Source: Gemmatimonadota bacterium (GTDB lineage: Bacteria; Gemmatimonadota; Gemmatimonadetes; Gemmatimonadales; GWC2-71-9). Taken from it: a stretch of 13,258 bases of DNA. This document shows positions 6,545 to 13,258 of the stretch, in pieces; within the stretch, counting starts at the first letter, position 1; every line of letters starts with the position of its first letter. Position numbers and translations under genes: made by a program. Where the stretch lies: assembly GCA_003220955.1 (NCBI GenBank), contig QHTW01000009.1:1698-14955 (forward strand). The letters run 5' to 3'. A model generated the notes under the pieces. It was not told the origin of the DNA and did no database searches. It saw only the letters and a program-made list of their open reading frames with translations.

Positions 6545-7291
6545 CATAGACCGCAGCCCGAGCGCGCCGTTCAGCCATCGAACGAGCGGCACCATGAGCC
6601 GGAAATCTTTCTCGAGGCCGTCAGGGAGACGAGCCGACAGCGCTTCCCGATCGCTGAGCTGTCGGCCGATCGTAAAGGATTGATAGCGCAGCCACTGCGC
6701 CGCCGGATGCGTGTCGCTGAAGCCTCGCGGCATCCGCTTGAGCATTGCTTCGTCATCGAGGCCACCGAACCGGCGGCGCGCGGCGGGGCTTTCGACGATT
6801 CGCCCGAACTGTTTGGGATCGTCGGCGATCGCGTCGCGGATCTTGTCCAACGCCGGACGCGGCGGCATCCAGATCCCCGCCCCGACAAATGATTTCTTTG
6901 GCTCGAGATGGAAGTACAGTCCGGCGCTGCCCGCCTCGGCGTCGCCGCCCACTCGATGATCGGCCGCGTTGTGCTGGAACCAGCACGCCGCGTGGGTCTT
7001 GTACGGCGATTTGTCCTTCGAGAAGCGGATATCGCGATGGATCCGGAACATCGACCGCTTCGGGTCTCCCGTCAGCTCGGGTGCAAAGCGGGCGAACCGG
7101 ACGTCCATCTCTTCGATGAGGGCGCGCATCGGCGCGCGGATGTGCGCTTCGTAATCGTCCCGGTGCGCCTCGAACCACGGCTTCTTGTTGTTGTGGGCGA
7201 GGGCTCGCAAAAAATGCAGCGAGCTTGTGGTGAAGGGCATGGTAATCGGAAACGTTAGCGCGCTGGCGCGATATCGTACAGCCAGGGCCAC
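6533..7291 (-). CDS. DUF2461 family protein
   Basis: This 252-aa protein matches the DUF2461 (TIGR02453) family through L-H-F-L-R-A-L-A-H-N-N-K-K-P-W-F (residues 25-40), F-R-I-H-R-D-I-R-F-S-K-D-K-S-P-Y-K-T (82-99), G-L-Y-F-H-L-E-P (124-131) and G-A-G-I-W-M-P-P (137-144). The family is cytoplasmic, widespread and of unknown biochemical function. Two starts are possible. The ATG at 7240 gives a more typical family N-terminus but has no ribosome site. The GTG at 7291 has a full AAGGAGG (7303-7297) 5 nt upstream, which decides for the longer form. It is divergent from the DinB-fold gene, with a 145-bp shared upstream region in which I see no convincing promoter. It ends inside a deacetylase remnant on the other strand. 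Confidence 0.9.
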   Translation of the reverse strand: MALAVRYRASALTFPITMPFTTSSLHFLRALAHNNKKPWFEAHRDDYEAHIRAPMRALIEEMDVRFARFAPELTGDPKRSMFRIHRDIRFSKDKSPYKTHAACWFQHNAADHRVGGDAEAGSAGLYFHLEPKKSFVGAGIWMPPRPALDKIRDAIADDPKQFGRIVESPAARRRFGGLDDEAMLKRMPRGFSDTHPAAQWLRYQSFTIGRQLSDREALSARLPDGLEKDFRLMVPLVRWLNGALGLRSMSRP

Positions 7292-7296
7292 GATCG

Positions 7297-7303
7297 CCTC
7301 CTT
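7297..7303 (-). promoter_or_regulatory. Ribosome binding site fixing the GTG start of the DUF2461 gene
   Basis: On the minus strand the sequence reads AAGGAGG, CGATC, then GTG at 7291. This is the best Shine-Dalgarno match in the window and has good 5-nt spacing. It supports a 17-residue N-terminal extension over the downstream ATG at 7240. Confidence 0.75.
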
Positions 7304-7436
7304 ACAAATCTCTTACGTCCTCGAACGGCTGCGACGCTGGCCGAGATGGACGGGGCGACTAGCGCGTCGCGCACACTTGGCACAGAATCCACGCCGTGAA
7401 TTTGCTCGCTGCGGTTCCTTTTATTGGAGGTGTCCC

Positions 7437-8036
7437 ATGCAGGTTCGACCCTATGTGCTGTTGATTGCGTGCGCCGTTCTGCCCCCGGCGCTCGCCGCGC
7501 AAGCGACGAAGGCGCCTGCTCCCCCGGCCCCCCCGGCTGCCCCGGCCGCGGCTCCTGCGGCGTCGACCAGTCCCGTCGCCGACGCACTGCGCCAGATGGA
7601 ACAGCGGTTTTCGCGGATTTTGATTGCCGCCGCCGAGGCGATGCCGGCGGACAAGTACACCTATCGGCCGACTCCGGCGCAGATGAGCTTCGCGCAGATC
7701 CAGGCGCACCTCGCCAACGAGGGGAACGATCTCCTGTGCAGCAAGGTCGCCGGCGTCGCGGCGCCACAGCATGCGGCGGCGGACTCGACGCTCGGCAAGG
7801 AAGCGCTCGTCGCGCGGCTCAAGGAGACGTTCACGTTCTGCGAGACGGCGTTCGCGCATCTCGACGATTCAAAGTTGAATGAGCCGATTCAGCTCTTCGG
7901 TCCGAATCCCTTTTCTCGCGCGGCCGCCATCCTGATCACGGTCGGCGACTGGGCCGATCACTACAGCCAGGAAGCCAACTACCTGCGGCTGAACGGCGTC
8001 CTGCCGCCAACGGCGAAACCGCGGACGGGCATGTAG
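7437..8036 (+). CDS. Secreted DinB-fold (DinB/YfiT-like) protein
   Basis: This is a 199-aa protein. Residues 1-22 form a Sec signal peptide (M-Q-V-R-P-Y, hydrophobic core, cleavage near A-L-A-A-Q-A). Residues 24-45 are a Pro/Ala linker. The rest is a four-helix DinB-like domain: M-S-F-A-Q-I-Q-A-H-L-A-N-E-G-N-D-L-L with His91, and G-D-W-A-D-H-Y-S-Q-E-A-N-Y-L-R with His175, both plausible metal ligands. DinB-superfamily members include thiol-dependent metalloenzymes, but secreted forms like this, common in Acidobacteriota and Gemmatimonadota, have no settled function. The E. coli DNA polymerase IV of the same name is unrelated. The ATG at 7437 is fixed by GGAGG at 7426-7430 with 6-nt spacing. 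Conserved positions in the second helix bundle (C101, C135) could form a disulfide in the periplasm; that is speculative. Confidence 0.85.
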   Translation: MQVRPYVLLIACAVLPPALAAQATKAPAPPAPPAAPAAAPAASTSPVADALRQMEQRFSRILIAAAEAMPADKYTYRPTPAQMSFAQIQAHLANEGNDLLCSKVAGVAAPQHAAADSTLGKEALVARLKETFTFCETAFAHLDDSKLNEPIQLFGPNPFSRAAAILITVGDWADHYSQEANYLRLNGVLPPTAKPRTGM

Positions 8037-8056
8037 TCTTCACTCCCTGACGCCAA

Positions 8057-8084
8057 GTAGGGGCGCAGCATGCTGCGCCCCTAC
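8057..8084. repeat. Perfect 28-bp palindrome (REP-like hairpin) before nagB
   Basis: GTAGGGGCGCAGCA (8057-8070) is followed directly by its exact reverse complement (8071-8084). There is no T tract after it, so it is not a standard terminator. It ends 11 nt before the nagB ATG, almost touching the weak ribosome site AAGGGA (8087-8092). The GTAGGGGCGC...GCGCCCCTAC form resembles dispersed extragenic palindromes of bacterial genomes. Only one copy is in this window, so repeat status is not shown. Confidence 0.7.
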
Positions 8085-8095
8085 CCAAGGGACCT

Positions 8096-8878
8096 ATGGA
8101 AGTCATTGTTCAGCGAGACTACGCGGCGATGAGCAAGGTCGCCGCACAGGTCGTTGCGGAATTGCTCAACACGAAGCCGAACGCCGTGCTCGGCATGGCG
8201 ACGGGCTCCACGCCGCTGGGTCTCTACCAGGAGCTCGTCCGGCTGCACCAGAAGGAGCAGCTCGACTTCTCCCGCGTGACGACGTTCAACCTCGACGAAT
8301 ACGTCGGCCTCCCCGTGAATCACCCGCAGAGCTATCACTACTTCATGCACGAGCATTTTTTTCGGCATGTGAACATCCCGCCGCACAACATCAACATTCC
8401 ATCCGGGACAACGAGCAACTATCCGGCCTTTTGCGCCTGGTACGAGAAGCGCATCGCGGATTGCGGCGGGATCGACTTGCAGATCCTCGGCATCGGCACC
8501 GATGGGCATATCGCGTTCAACGAACCGACCAGCTCACTCAGCTCGCGCACGCGACTCAAGACGCTCTCCAAGCAGACGATCGATGACAACGCACGATTCT
8601 TCGACCGCCGCGAGGATGTGCCGGTATACGCCATCACCATGGGAGTCGGGACGATTCTCGACGCCCGCAAGCTGGTGCTGGTGGCGAGCGGCAAGACCAA
8701 GGCAAAAGCGATCGCGCAGGCCGTCGAAGGACCGGTGACCAGCATGGTGACGGCCAGTGCGCTGCAGCTGCACCGCGACGCGATCGTGATCGTGGACGCG
8801 GAAGCGGCTGCGGGACTGGCGATGCGCGACTACTACGACTTCATCTACGCCGCCAAGCCGGCCGCGCCGAGGGCGTAG
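8096..8878 (+). CDS. nagB: Glucosamine-6-phosphate deaminase
   Basis: This is a 260-aa protein, close to family length (about 240-266). NagB converts glucosamine-6-phosphate to fructose-6-phosphate and ammonia in the cytoplasm, the committed step of amino-sugar catabolism. The active-site set of E. coli NagB is present with a constant offset of 5: Asp67 in F-N-L-D-E-Y-V-G-L (Asp72), Asp136 and His138 in G-T-D-G-H-I-A-F-N-E-P (Asp141, His143), and Glu143 (Glu148). The phosphate loop M-A-T-G-S-T-P-L-G-L (34-43) and G-K-T-K-A-K-A-I (199-206) also fit. These motifs separate it from 6-phosphogluconolactonase, a relative of the same fold. The ATG is preceded by AAGGGA at short spacing and by a perfect palindrome that may affect expression. 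No nagA or transporter gene is adjacent. It may also work in reverse of, or alongside, GlmS-derived pools. Confidence 0.97.
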   Translation: MEVIVQRDYAAMSKVAAQVVAELLNTKPNAVLGMATGSTPLGLYQELVRLHQKEQLDFSRVTTFNLDEYVGLPVNHPQSYHYFMHEHFFRHVNIPPHNINIPSGTTSNYPAFCAWYEKRIADCGGIDLQILGIGTDGHIAFNEPTSSLSSRTRLKTLSKQTIDDNARFFDRREDVPVYAITMGVGTILDARKLVLVASGKTKAKAIAQAVEGPVTSMVTASALQLHRDAIVIVDAEAAAGLAMRDYYDFIYAAKPAAPRA

Positions 8879-8956
8879 CGGCCGCACGTTCGGAGCCTCG
8901 CGGGATGGTCGTCCAGGGCTTAGGTTGATCGTCCCGTCGATCGGAGATCGAACCTC

Positions 8957-10906
8957 GTGGTCACGCAGCGCGTCTGGCGAGCTGTGCTCGCAGCAGGAGT
9001 CCTCGTCGTTCCAGCGTTAAACGCTCAAAATGCTCCATCGCCCGATCCTCGCGTCGGCCTCCGCGCCGGCTTGTGGGATGCCGCCCAAGCCGCATGGAAC
9101 CTGCGCCTGGTCTCGACGAGCCGGCCGGCCCCACAGTTCATTCCCGCAACGCCGGGCGACTTCGACTACATGAACTCGGACCTGGCATTCACAGGGCATT
9201 ACGTCATTCAGGGCAACTTCCAGGGGTTCTCGGTCTGGGACGTGGCCGACCCCGCGCGCCCGACCCTGGTGCACGCGGAGACGTGCCCTGAGCAGCAGAA
9301 TGACGTGTCCATCTACAAGAACTTGCTCTTTCTCTCGGGCGAGTCGGGAAATGGACGTGTCGATTGTGGCACGCAGGGCGTGAGCGAGCACGCCAGTCCG
9401 CAGCGCTTCCGCGGCGTGCGCGTGATCAACGTCAGCGATTTCAATCACCCGCGCATCCTCGCGAACGTACAGACCTGCCGCGGCTCGCATACGCATACGC
9501 TCGTGACCGACCCCAAGGACACGACCGTCGTCTACATCTATGTCTCCGGTCAGGCCCCGGTGCGTCCAGCCGAGGAGCTGGCGGGGTGCTCATCCGCCCT
9601 CCCCGCCCAGGACACCTCCTCCGCGCGATTTCGGATTGACATCATTCGCGTGCCACTGGCGCATCCCGAGTCGGCCAGCGTCGTGAGCCGGCCACGGATT
9701 TTCGAGGCACTGGTCGCGCCGCCGACCCACGGCGCTTCACCGACTGACTCCGCTGCCGGGGCGCGTTTTGCGGATTCGGCGCGGGCTGCCGGCGCGTACG
9801 TGGTGAAGTTTCAGGGAATGCCGGTCGTCGCGCCGCCACCGTTCGTCAACGCCATGCTCGACAGCATCGTGAAGAGTCGCGGCGGGACCGGTGCGCCGAC
9901 GGCTGCCGACAGTACCGCGCTCCGAGGCGGGATCCAGGGAATCGTCGATGCGATGTTCAAGCCGCCACTGGGACCCAATGGCCAGCCCCTCGGCCCCGAT
10001 CAGTGCCACGACATCACCGTGTATCCCGAGGTCGGCCTGGCCGGCGGCGCGTGTGCGGGCTACGGCTTGCTGCTCGATCTGAGCGACCCCGCTCACCCCG
10101 TCCGTCTCGCGGCCGCGTCCGATTCGAATTTCGCATACTGGCACTCGGCGACGTTCAGCAATGACGCGGGCAAAGCCCTGTTCACGGACGAGTGGGGCGG
10201 CGGTGTGGCGCCGCGCTGCCGCGTCACCGACAAGCCGCAATGGGGCGCCGACGCGATTTTCACGGTGGCGAACCGCGCGCTGACGTTCAAGGGCTATTAC
10301 AAGCTGCCGGCCCCGCAGACGTCCATGGAGAATTGCGTGGCGCACAATGGCAATCTGATTCCGGTCCCTGGCCGCGACATCATGGTGCAAGGCTGGTATC
10401 AAGGCGGCGTCTCGGTGTTCGACTTCACCGATCCCGCCCATCCAACCGAGATCGCCTTCTTTGATCGTGGTCCCATGGACTCAACCAAGCTCGAGATGGC
10501 CGGCAGCTGGGGGGCCTATTGGTACAATGGCTACATCTACAGCTCGGAGATCGCGCGCGGGCTCGACGTGCTCGAACTGCAGCCGAACGCGATGCTCACG
10601 CAAAACGAGCTCGACGCCGCAAAGCTGGTGAAAGTCGCGTATCACAACCCGCAGGATCAGCAGCGGTTGACATGGCCCGCGAGCTTCGTAGTGGCGCGGG
10701 CGTATCTCGATCAGCTGGAGCGCTCTCGCGGCCTGTCGGCCGATCGGATCAGCGCCGCGCGAACCATGCTCGCCAGTGCGGAACGGACGACCAGCCGCGC
10801 CGCGCTGACGTCGCTCGCCACGGCATTTGATCGGGATGCGGCGAGCTCGCGAGACGCGGCGCGGGTGAGTGCCCTGGCAGGAGTAGTGCGAGCACTCGCC
10901 AAGTAG
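8957..10906 (+). CDS. Secreted LVIVD-repeat beta-propeller protein
   Basis: This 649-aa protein starts at a GTG with GGAGA (8943-8947) 9 nt upstream. Residues 1-24 form a Sec signal (R5, R8, then L-A-A-G-V-L-V-V-P-A-L-N-A-Q). LVIVD-type blades recur: F-Q-G-F-S-V-W-D-V-A-D-P-A-R-P (88-102), F-R-G-V-R-V-I-N-V-S-D-F-N-H-P (151-165), G-Y-G-L-L-L-D-L-S-D-P-A-H-P (368-381), Q-G-G-V-S-V-F-D-F-T-D-P-A-H-P (482-496) and a last A-R-G-L-D-V-L-E-L (533-541). LVIVD repeats build surface or periplasmic beta-propellers of unknown function. An insert at about 250-345, rich in Pro, Ala and Gly, breaks the propeller between blades. The C-terminal 100 residues are helical and Ala/Arg-rich. Several Cys (110, 137, 174, 211, 350, 366, 421, 460) suggest disulfides, fitting export. 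No enzyme motif is recognised. Confidence 0.88.
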   Translation: MVTQRVWRAVLAAGVLVVPALNAQNAPSPDPRVGLRAGLWDAAQAAWNLRLVSTSRPAPQFIPATPGDFDYMNSDLAFTGHYVIQGNFQGFSVWDVADPARPTLVHAETCPEQQNDVSIYKNLLFLSGESGNGRVDCGTQGVSEHASPQRFRGVRVINVSDFNHPRILANVQTCRGSHTHTLVTDPKDTTVVYIYVSGQAPVRPAEELAGCSSALPAQDTSSARFRIDIIRVPLAHPESASVVSRPRIFEALVAPPTHGASPTDSAAGARFADSARAAGAYVVKFQGMPVVAPPPFVNAMLDSIVKSRGGTGAPTAADSTALRGGIQGIVDAMFKPPLGPNGQPLGPDQCHDITVYPEVGLAGGACAGYGLLLDLSDPAHPVRLAAASDSNFAYWHSATFSNDAGKALFTDEWGGGVAPRCRVTDKPQWGADAIFTVANRALTFKGYYKLPAPQTSMENCVAHNGNLIPVPGRDIMVQGWYQGGVSVFDFTDPAHPTEIAFFDRGPMDSTKLEMAGSWGAYWYNGYIYSSEIARGLDVLELQPNAMLTQNELDAAKLVKVAYHNPQDQQRLTWPASFVVARAYLDQLERSRGLSADRISAARTMLASAERTTSRAALTSLATAFDRDAASSRDAARVSALAGVVRALAK

Positions 10907-10912
10907 CAGTTC

Positions 10913-10972
10913 GGAACGCGCCTCGATCGGGCACGGCGAGCCGGTTTTACCTCGGCTCGCCGTGCGCGTTCC
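10913..10972 (+). terminator. Long hairpin after the LVIVD gene (probable terminator without U-tract)
   Basis: GCACGGCGAGCCG (10931-10943) pairs perfectly with CGGCTCGCCGTGC (10953-10965) around a 9-nt loop. An outer arm, GGAACGC (10913-10919), pairs with GCGTTCC (10966-10972), leaving an 11-nt left-side bulge. The inner stem starts 24 nt after the LVIVD stop. No T run follows, so it may stall polymerase, protect the 3' end of the mRNA or act in another way. Confidence 0.6.
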
Positions 10973-11037
10973 CCCCACCTGAAACAACCATTTTTCAAGT
11001 TCCGTCATCCAACCAGGAAACCACCCCGGAAGACATC

Positions 11038-13258
11038 ATGCTGTGTGCGTTACCGCTCCTCGCAGCCGTCACGCTTACTGCGCAGTCCACCGACGGATCT
11101 CGCGCCGCGGACCCGCCGTCCGCGGCTCCCAGGAGCGTCACCGCCACGCGCGCCGCGCAACCGCCGACGATCGACGGGCGCGACGACGACGCCGTCTGGC
11201 GCCTGGCCAAGCCGATCACCGAATTCCACGAATGGCGGCCTAGCGAGGGGCTCGCCCCGAAGCTGCCGACGGAAGCGAAGGTGGCCTATGACGCCGGCAA
11301 CCTCTATGTCTTCGTCCGCTGCTTTGATCCACACCCTGACAGCATCATCACCGTCCTCGCCCGCCGCGATTACTTCACCCCGTCCGACATGGTCTGGCTG
11401 TTCCTCGATTCTTATCACGACCGCCGCACCGGCTTCGAGTTCGGCGTCAACCCGTCCGGCGTGAAGCTCGACGCGCAGATCTACAATGACGGCAACGAGG
11501 ACTTCGCCTGGGACGCGGTGTGGGACGTCGCGACGCGCATCGATTCGCTCGGCTGGACGGCGGAGTTCCGGATCCCGCTCTCGCAGCTGCCATACGGGCG
11601 TCAGAGGATACAAACGTTCGGCTTCACGGTCGACCGCGATATCTACCGGTACTCGCAGCGCGTCAGCTGGCCGCTGTTCCGGCAGTCGCAGGCGGGGTTC
11701 GTCTCACAGTTCGGCGAGATCGATGGGCTGGAGGGGCTCGAGGCGCCACGCCGGCTCGAAGCGGCGCCGTATCTCGTGACCAAGAACGTCTCCCAGATCA
11801 GCGCCAATAGCCTTGGGCGCACCCAGGACATGACCGTCGGCGGAGACCTGAAGTACCTCGTCGCATCGAACCTGAAGCTCGACGCCACGATCAATCCGGA
11901 CTTCGGCCAGGTCGAGGCCGACCCCGGCGTCCTCAACCTCTCGGCGTTCGAGACGTTCTTCCAGGAGAAACGCCCCTTCTTCGTGCAGGGCGCGGGGACC
12001 TTCCAGGTCAACGTCAACTGCACCGCGGTGAACGACTGCAGCACGGGTGAAGGACTCGTGTACTCGCGGCGCATCGGACGGGCGCCCGAGCTGGCCGGCA
12101 CATACTCGGACAGCACGTCGCCGGCGTTCACCACCATCCTCGGCGCCGCCAAGCTCACCGGCCGTTTGCCCGGCGGCCTCGCGATCGGCGCGCTCGATGC
12201 CGTGACTCAACATGTGACCGGTGCGGGCGGGGCGACGATCGAACCCACGACCAACTACGGGGTGTTTCGACTGCGTCAGGATCTCCGCAAGGGCGAGTCG
12301 ACCGTGGGCGCCATCATCACTTCGGTGGATCGGCACAACGACTCCTGGAGCGCACCGTACCTCCATTCCAGCGCCTACGTCGGCGCGATGGATTTCCGGC
12401 ACCGCTTCCCCGGCGGCCGCTATGAGCTCTCCGGGTCGATCGATTTCAGCCGAGTCGCGGGGAGCGCGCAGGCGATCGCCGCGACGCAGCGGGACGCCAC
12501 CCACTATTATCAGCGTCCCGACGCGCTGCGGTTCGACTCGACCCGCACCTCGCTCACCGGCGATGCGGAGATGCTGCAGTTCGGCAAAGTGGGCGGCGCG
12601 CATCTGTTGTTCCAGTCGAATCTCGAGCACCGCTCCCCAGGGTTCGAGATCAACGATCTCGGCTACCTGCAGCGCGCCGATCAGATCGCGTGGAGCACAT
12701 GGGCGGGATACTTCGATCGCCACACCCGCAAGCTGTACCAGCGGTTCCAGTGGAATTTCAACTGGTGGCAGTATTGGACGACCGCGGGGCTGCCCGAGGA
12801 GCGCGCCTTCAATACCAACACGCATACGACGTTCCTCAACACCTGGTCGCTCCATGTTGGCGGAACGATCGGACAGCTCGGGACGACCTATTGCTACTCA
12901 TGCGCACGAGGGGGCCCGGCGGTACGCCAGGATTCCTATCTCGCCCCCTGGCTGGGCATCAACGGTGACGACCGCAAGGCGATCGTCCCCTACCTCTGGT
13001 TCAACTGGTTCCGTGCGGACGGCGGGCGCTCGCGCAACTTCAGCTTCTCGCCGGAGCTGGACTTCAAGATCGCGGCGCGCGTGACCGCGGCGCTGTCGCC
13101 GAGTTATTCGCGCAGAACCAACGACATTCAGTCGCTGGGCTCCGCGACCGACACGAGCAACGTCAGGCATTACGTGTTTGGGCACCTCGAACAGAAACAG
13201 CTCGCCCTGACGATGCGCGTCACGTATCCGTTCACCGCGAGCATGTCGCTGCAGGTGT
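11038..13258 (+). CDS. CBM9-like plus DUF5916 outer-membrane protein (3' truncated)
   Basis: The frame runs from the ATG at 11038 to the window edge, giving 740 complete codons with no stop. GGAAG (11028-11032) lies 5 nt upstream. A short hydrophobic leader (residues 1-16, ending T-A-Q-S) acts as signal but lacks the usual basic residues. Residues about 38-225 form a carbohydrate-binding family 9-like domain: P-P-T-I-D-G-R-D-D-D-A-V-W, then V-A-Y-D-A-G-N-L-Y-V-F-V-R-C-F-D, then G-W-T-A-E-F-R-I-P-L-S-Q-L. From about 235 the DUF5916 region begins, with its hallmark I-N-P-D-F-G-Q-V-E-A-D-P and F-F-Q-E-K-R-P-F-F (285-315). Many amphipathic aromatic-rich strands follow, as expected for an outer-membrane barrel. 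DUF5916 proteins are of unknown function; the N-terminal domain suggests glycan binding. Full family length is about 750-900 aa, so little may be missing. It is preceded by a long hairpin, so it probably has its own promoter, which I cannot place. Confidence 0.9.
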   Translation, partial: MLCALPLLAAVTLTAQSTDGSRAADPPSAAPRSVTATRAAQPPTIDGRDDDAVWRLAKPITEFHEWRPSEGLAPKLPTEAKVAYDAGNLYVFVRCFDPHPDSIITVLARRDYFTPSDMVWLFLDSYHDRRTGFEFGVNPSGVKLDAQIYNDGNEDFAWDAVWDVATRIDSLGWTAEFRIPLSQLPYGRQRIQTFGFTVDRDIYRYSQRVSWPLFRQSQAGFVSQFGEIDGLEGLEAPRRLEAAPYLVTKNVSQISANSLGRTQDMTVGGDLKYLVASNLKLDATINPDFGQVEADPGVLNLSAFETFFQEKRPFFVQGAGTFQVNVNCTAVNDCSTGEGLVYSRRIGRAPELAGTYSDSTSPAFTTILGAAKLTGRLPGGLAIGALDAVTQHVTGAGGATIEPTTNYGVFRLRQDLRKGESTVGAIITSVDRHNDSWSAPYLHSSAYVGAMDFRHRFPGGRYELSGSIDFSRVAGSAQAIAATQRDATHYYQRPDALRFDSTRTSLTGDAEMLQFGKVGGAHLLFQSNLEHRSPGFEINDLGYLQRADQIAWSTWAGYFDRHTRKLYQRFQWNFNWWQYWTTAGLPEERAFNTNTHTTFLNTWSLHVGGTIGQLGTTYCYSCARGGPAVRQDSYLAPWLGINGDDRKAIVPYLWFNWFRADGGRSRNFSFSPELDFKIAARVTAALSPSYSRRTNDIQSLGSATDTSNVRHYVFGHLEQKQLALTMRVTYPFTASMSLQV

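Noticed and set aside
7377..7394. TTGGCAC sequence upstream of the DinB-fold gene, resembling the first half of a sigma54 promoter
   Set aside because: The TTGC-type second element is missing at the proper distance, and no good sigma70 -10 is found at 16-18 nt either.
11704..12855. A 383-codon minus-strand frame
   Set aside because: It is antisense to the DUF5916 gene, whose frame has the hallmark motifs; the antisense product has shadow-like Arg/Val/Glu-rich composition.

Overview
The window is a high-GC bacterial chromosome segment (roughly 63-65% GC by eye, strong G/C preference at third codon positions). A SusD/RagB lipoprotein, a DUF4397 lipoprotein, a DUF5916 outer-membrane protein, an LVIVD-repeat protein and a secreted DinB-fold protein occur together here. 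That mix is typical of Gemmatimonadota or a related soil or sediment lineage in the Bacteroidota/Acidobacteriota orbit. This lineage call is an inference from gene content; no rRNA or marker gene is present.

Layout. Positions 1-1988 (+) hold the 3' part of a SusD-like gene that overlaps, by ATGA, a DUF4397 lipoprotein gene; the SusC porin is presumably just upstream, outside the window. Positions 1989-4241 (-) hold a secreted GH42-type beta-galactosidase homologue that converges on the DUF4397 gene with no intergenic base. Positions 4285-4742 (+) form a complete cold-shock gene unit: a sigma70-like promoter, a leader of about 150 nt with a terminator-like hairpin, a 69-aa CspA-type protein and a strong intrinsic terminator. 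Positions 4806-6434 (+) encode a Tat-exported amidase-signature hydrolase. Between it and the next gene lies a short remnant that reads like the metal-binding motif of a polysaccharide deacetylase. Positions 6533-7291 (-) encode a DUF2461 protein, divergent from a secreted DinB-fold protein (7437-8036, +). A perfect 28-bp palindrome separates the latter from nagB (8096-8878, +). Then come a 649-aa secreted LVIVD-repeat protein (8957-10906, +), a long hairpin, and a DUF5916 protein with an N-terminal CBM9-like domain that runs off the right edge (11038 to end).

How the genes may work together. Most products are exported (lipoproteins, Sec or Tat signals, an outer-membrane barrel). SusD, the GH42 enzyme, NagB, the DUF5916 protein and the deacetylase remnant together suggest a scavenger of glycans, including beta-galactosides and amino sugars. 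No single operon is obvious: strand switches and hairpins break the region into small units. The csp unit is a separate RNA-chaperone module.

I found no tRNA, rRNA, CRISPR array, transposase or phage gene, and no gene-free stretch over 300 bases. Nothing here is a clearly new multi-gene system. The most interesting signals are regulatory or degenerate: the csp leader, the deacetylase fossil, the palindrome before nagB, and the altered active-site and zinc-site residues of the GH42 homologue.
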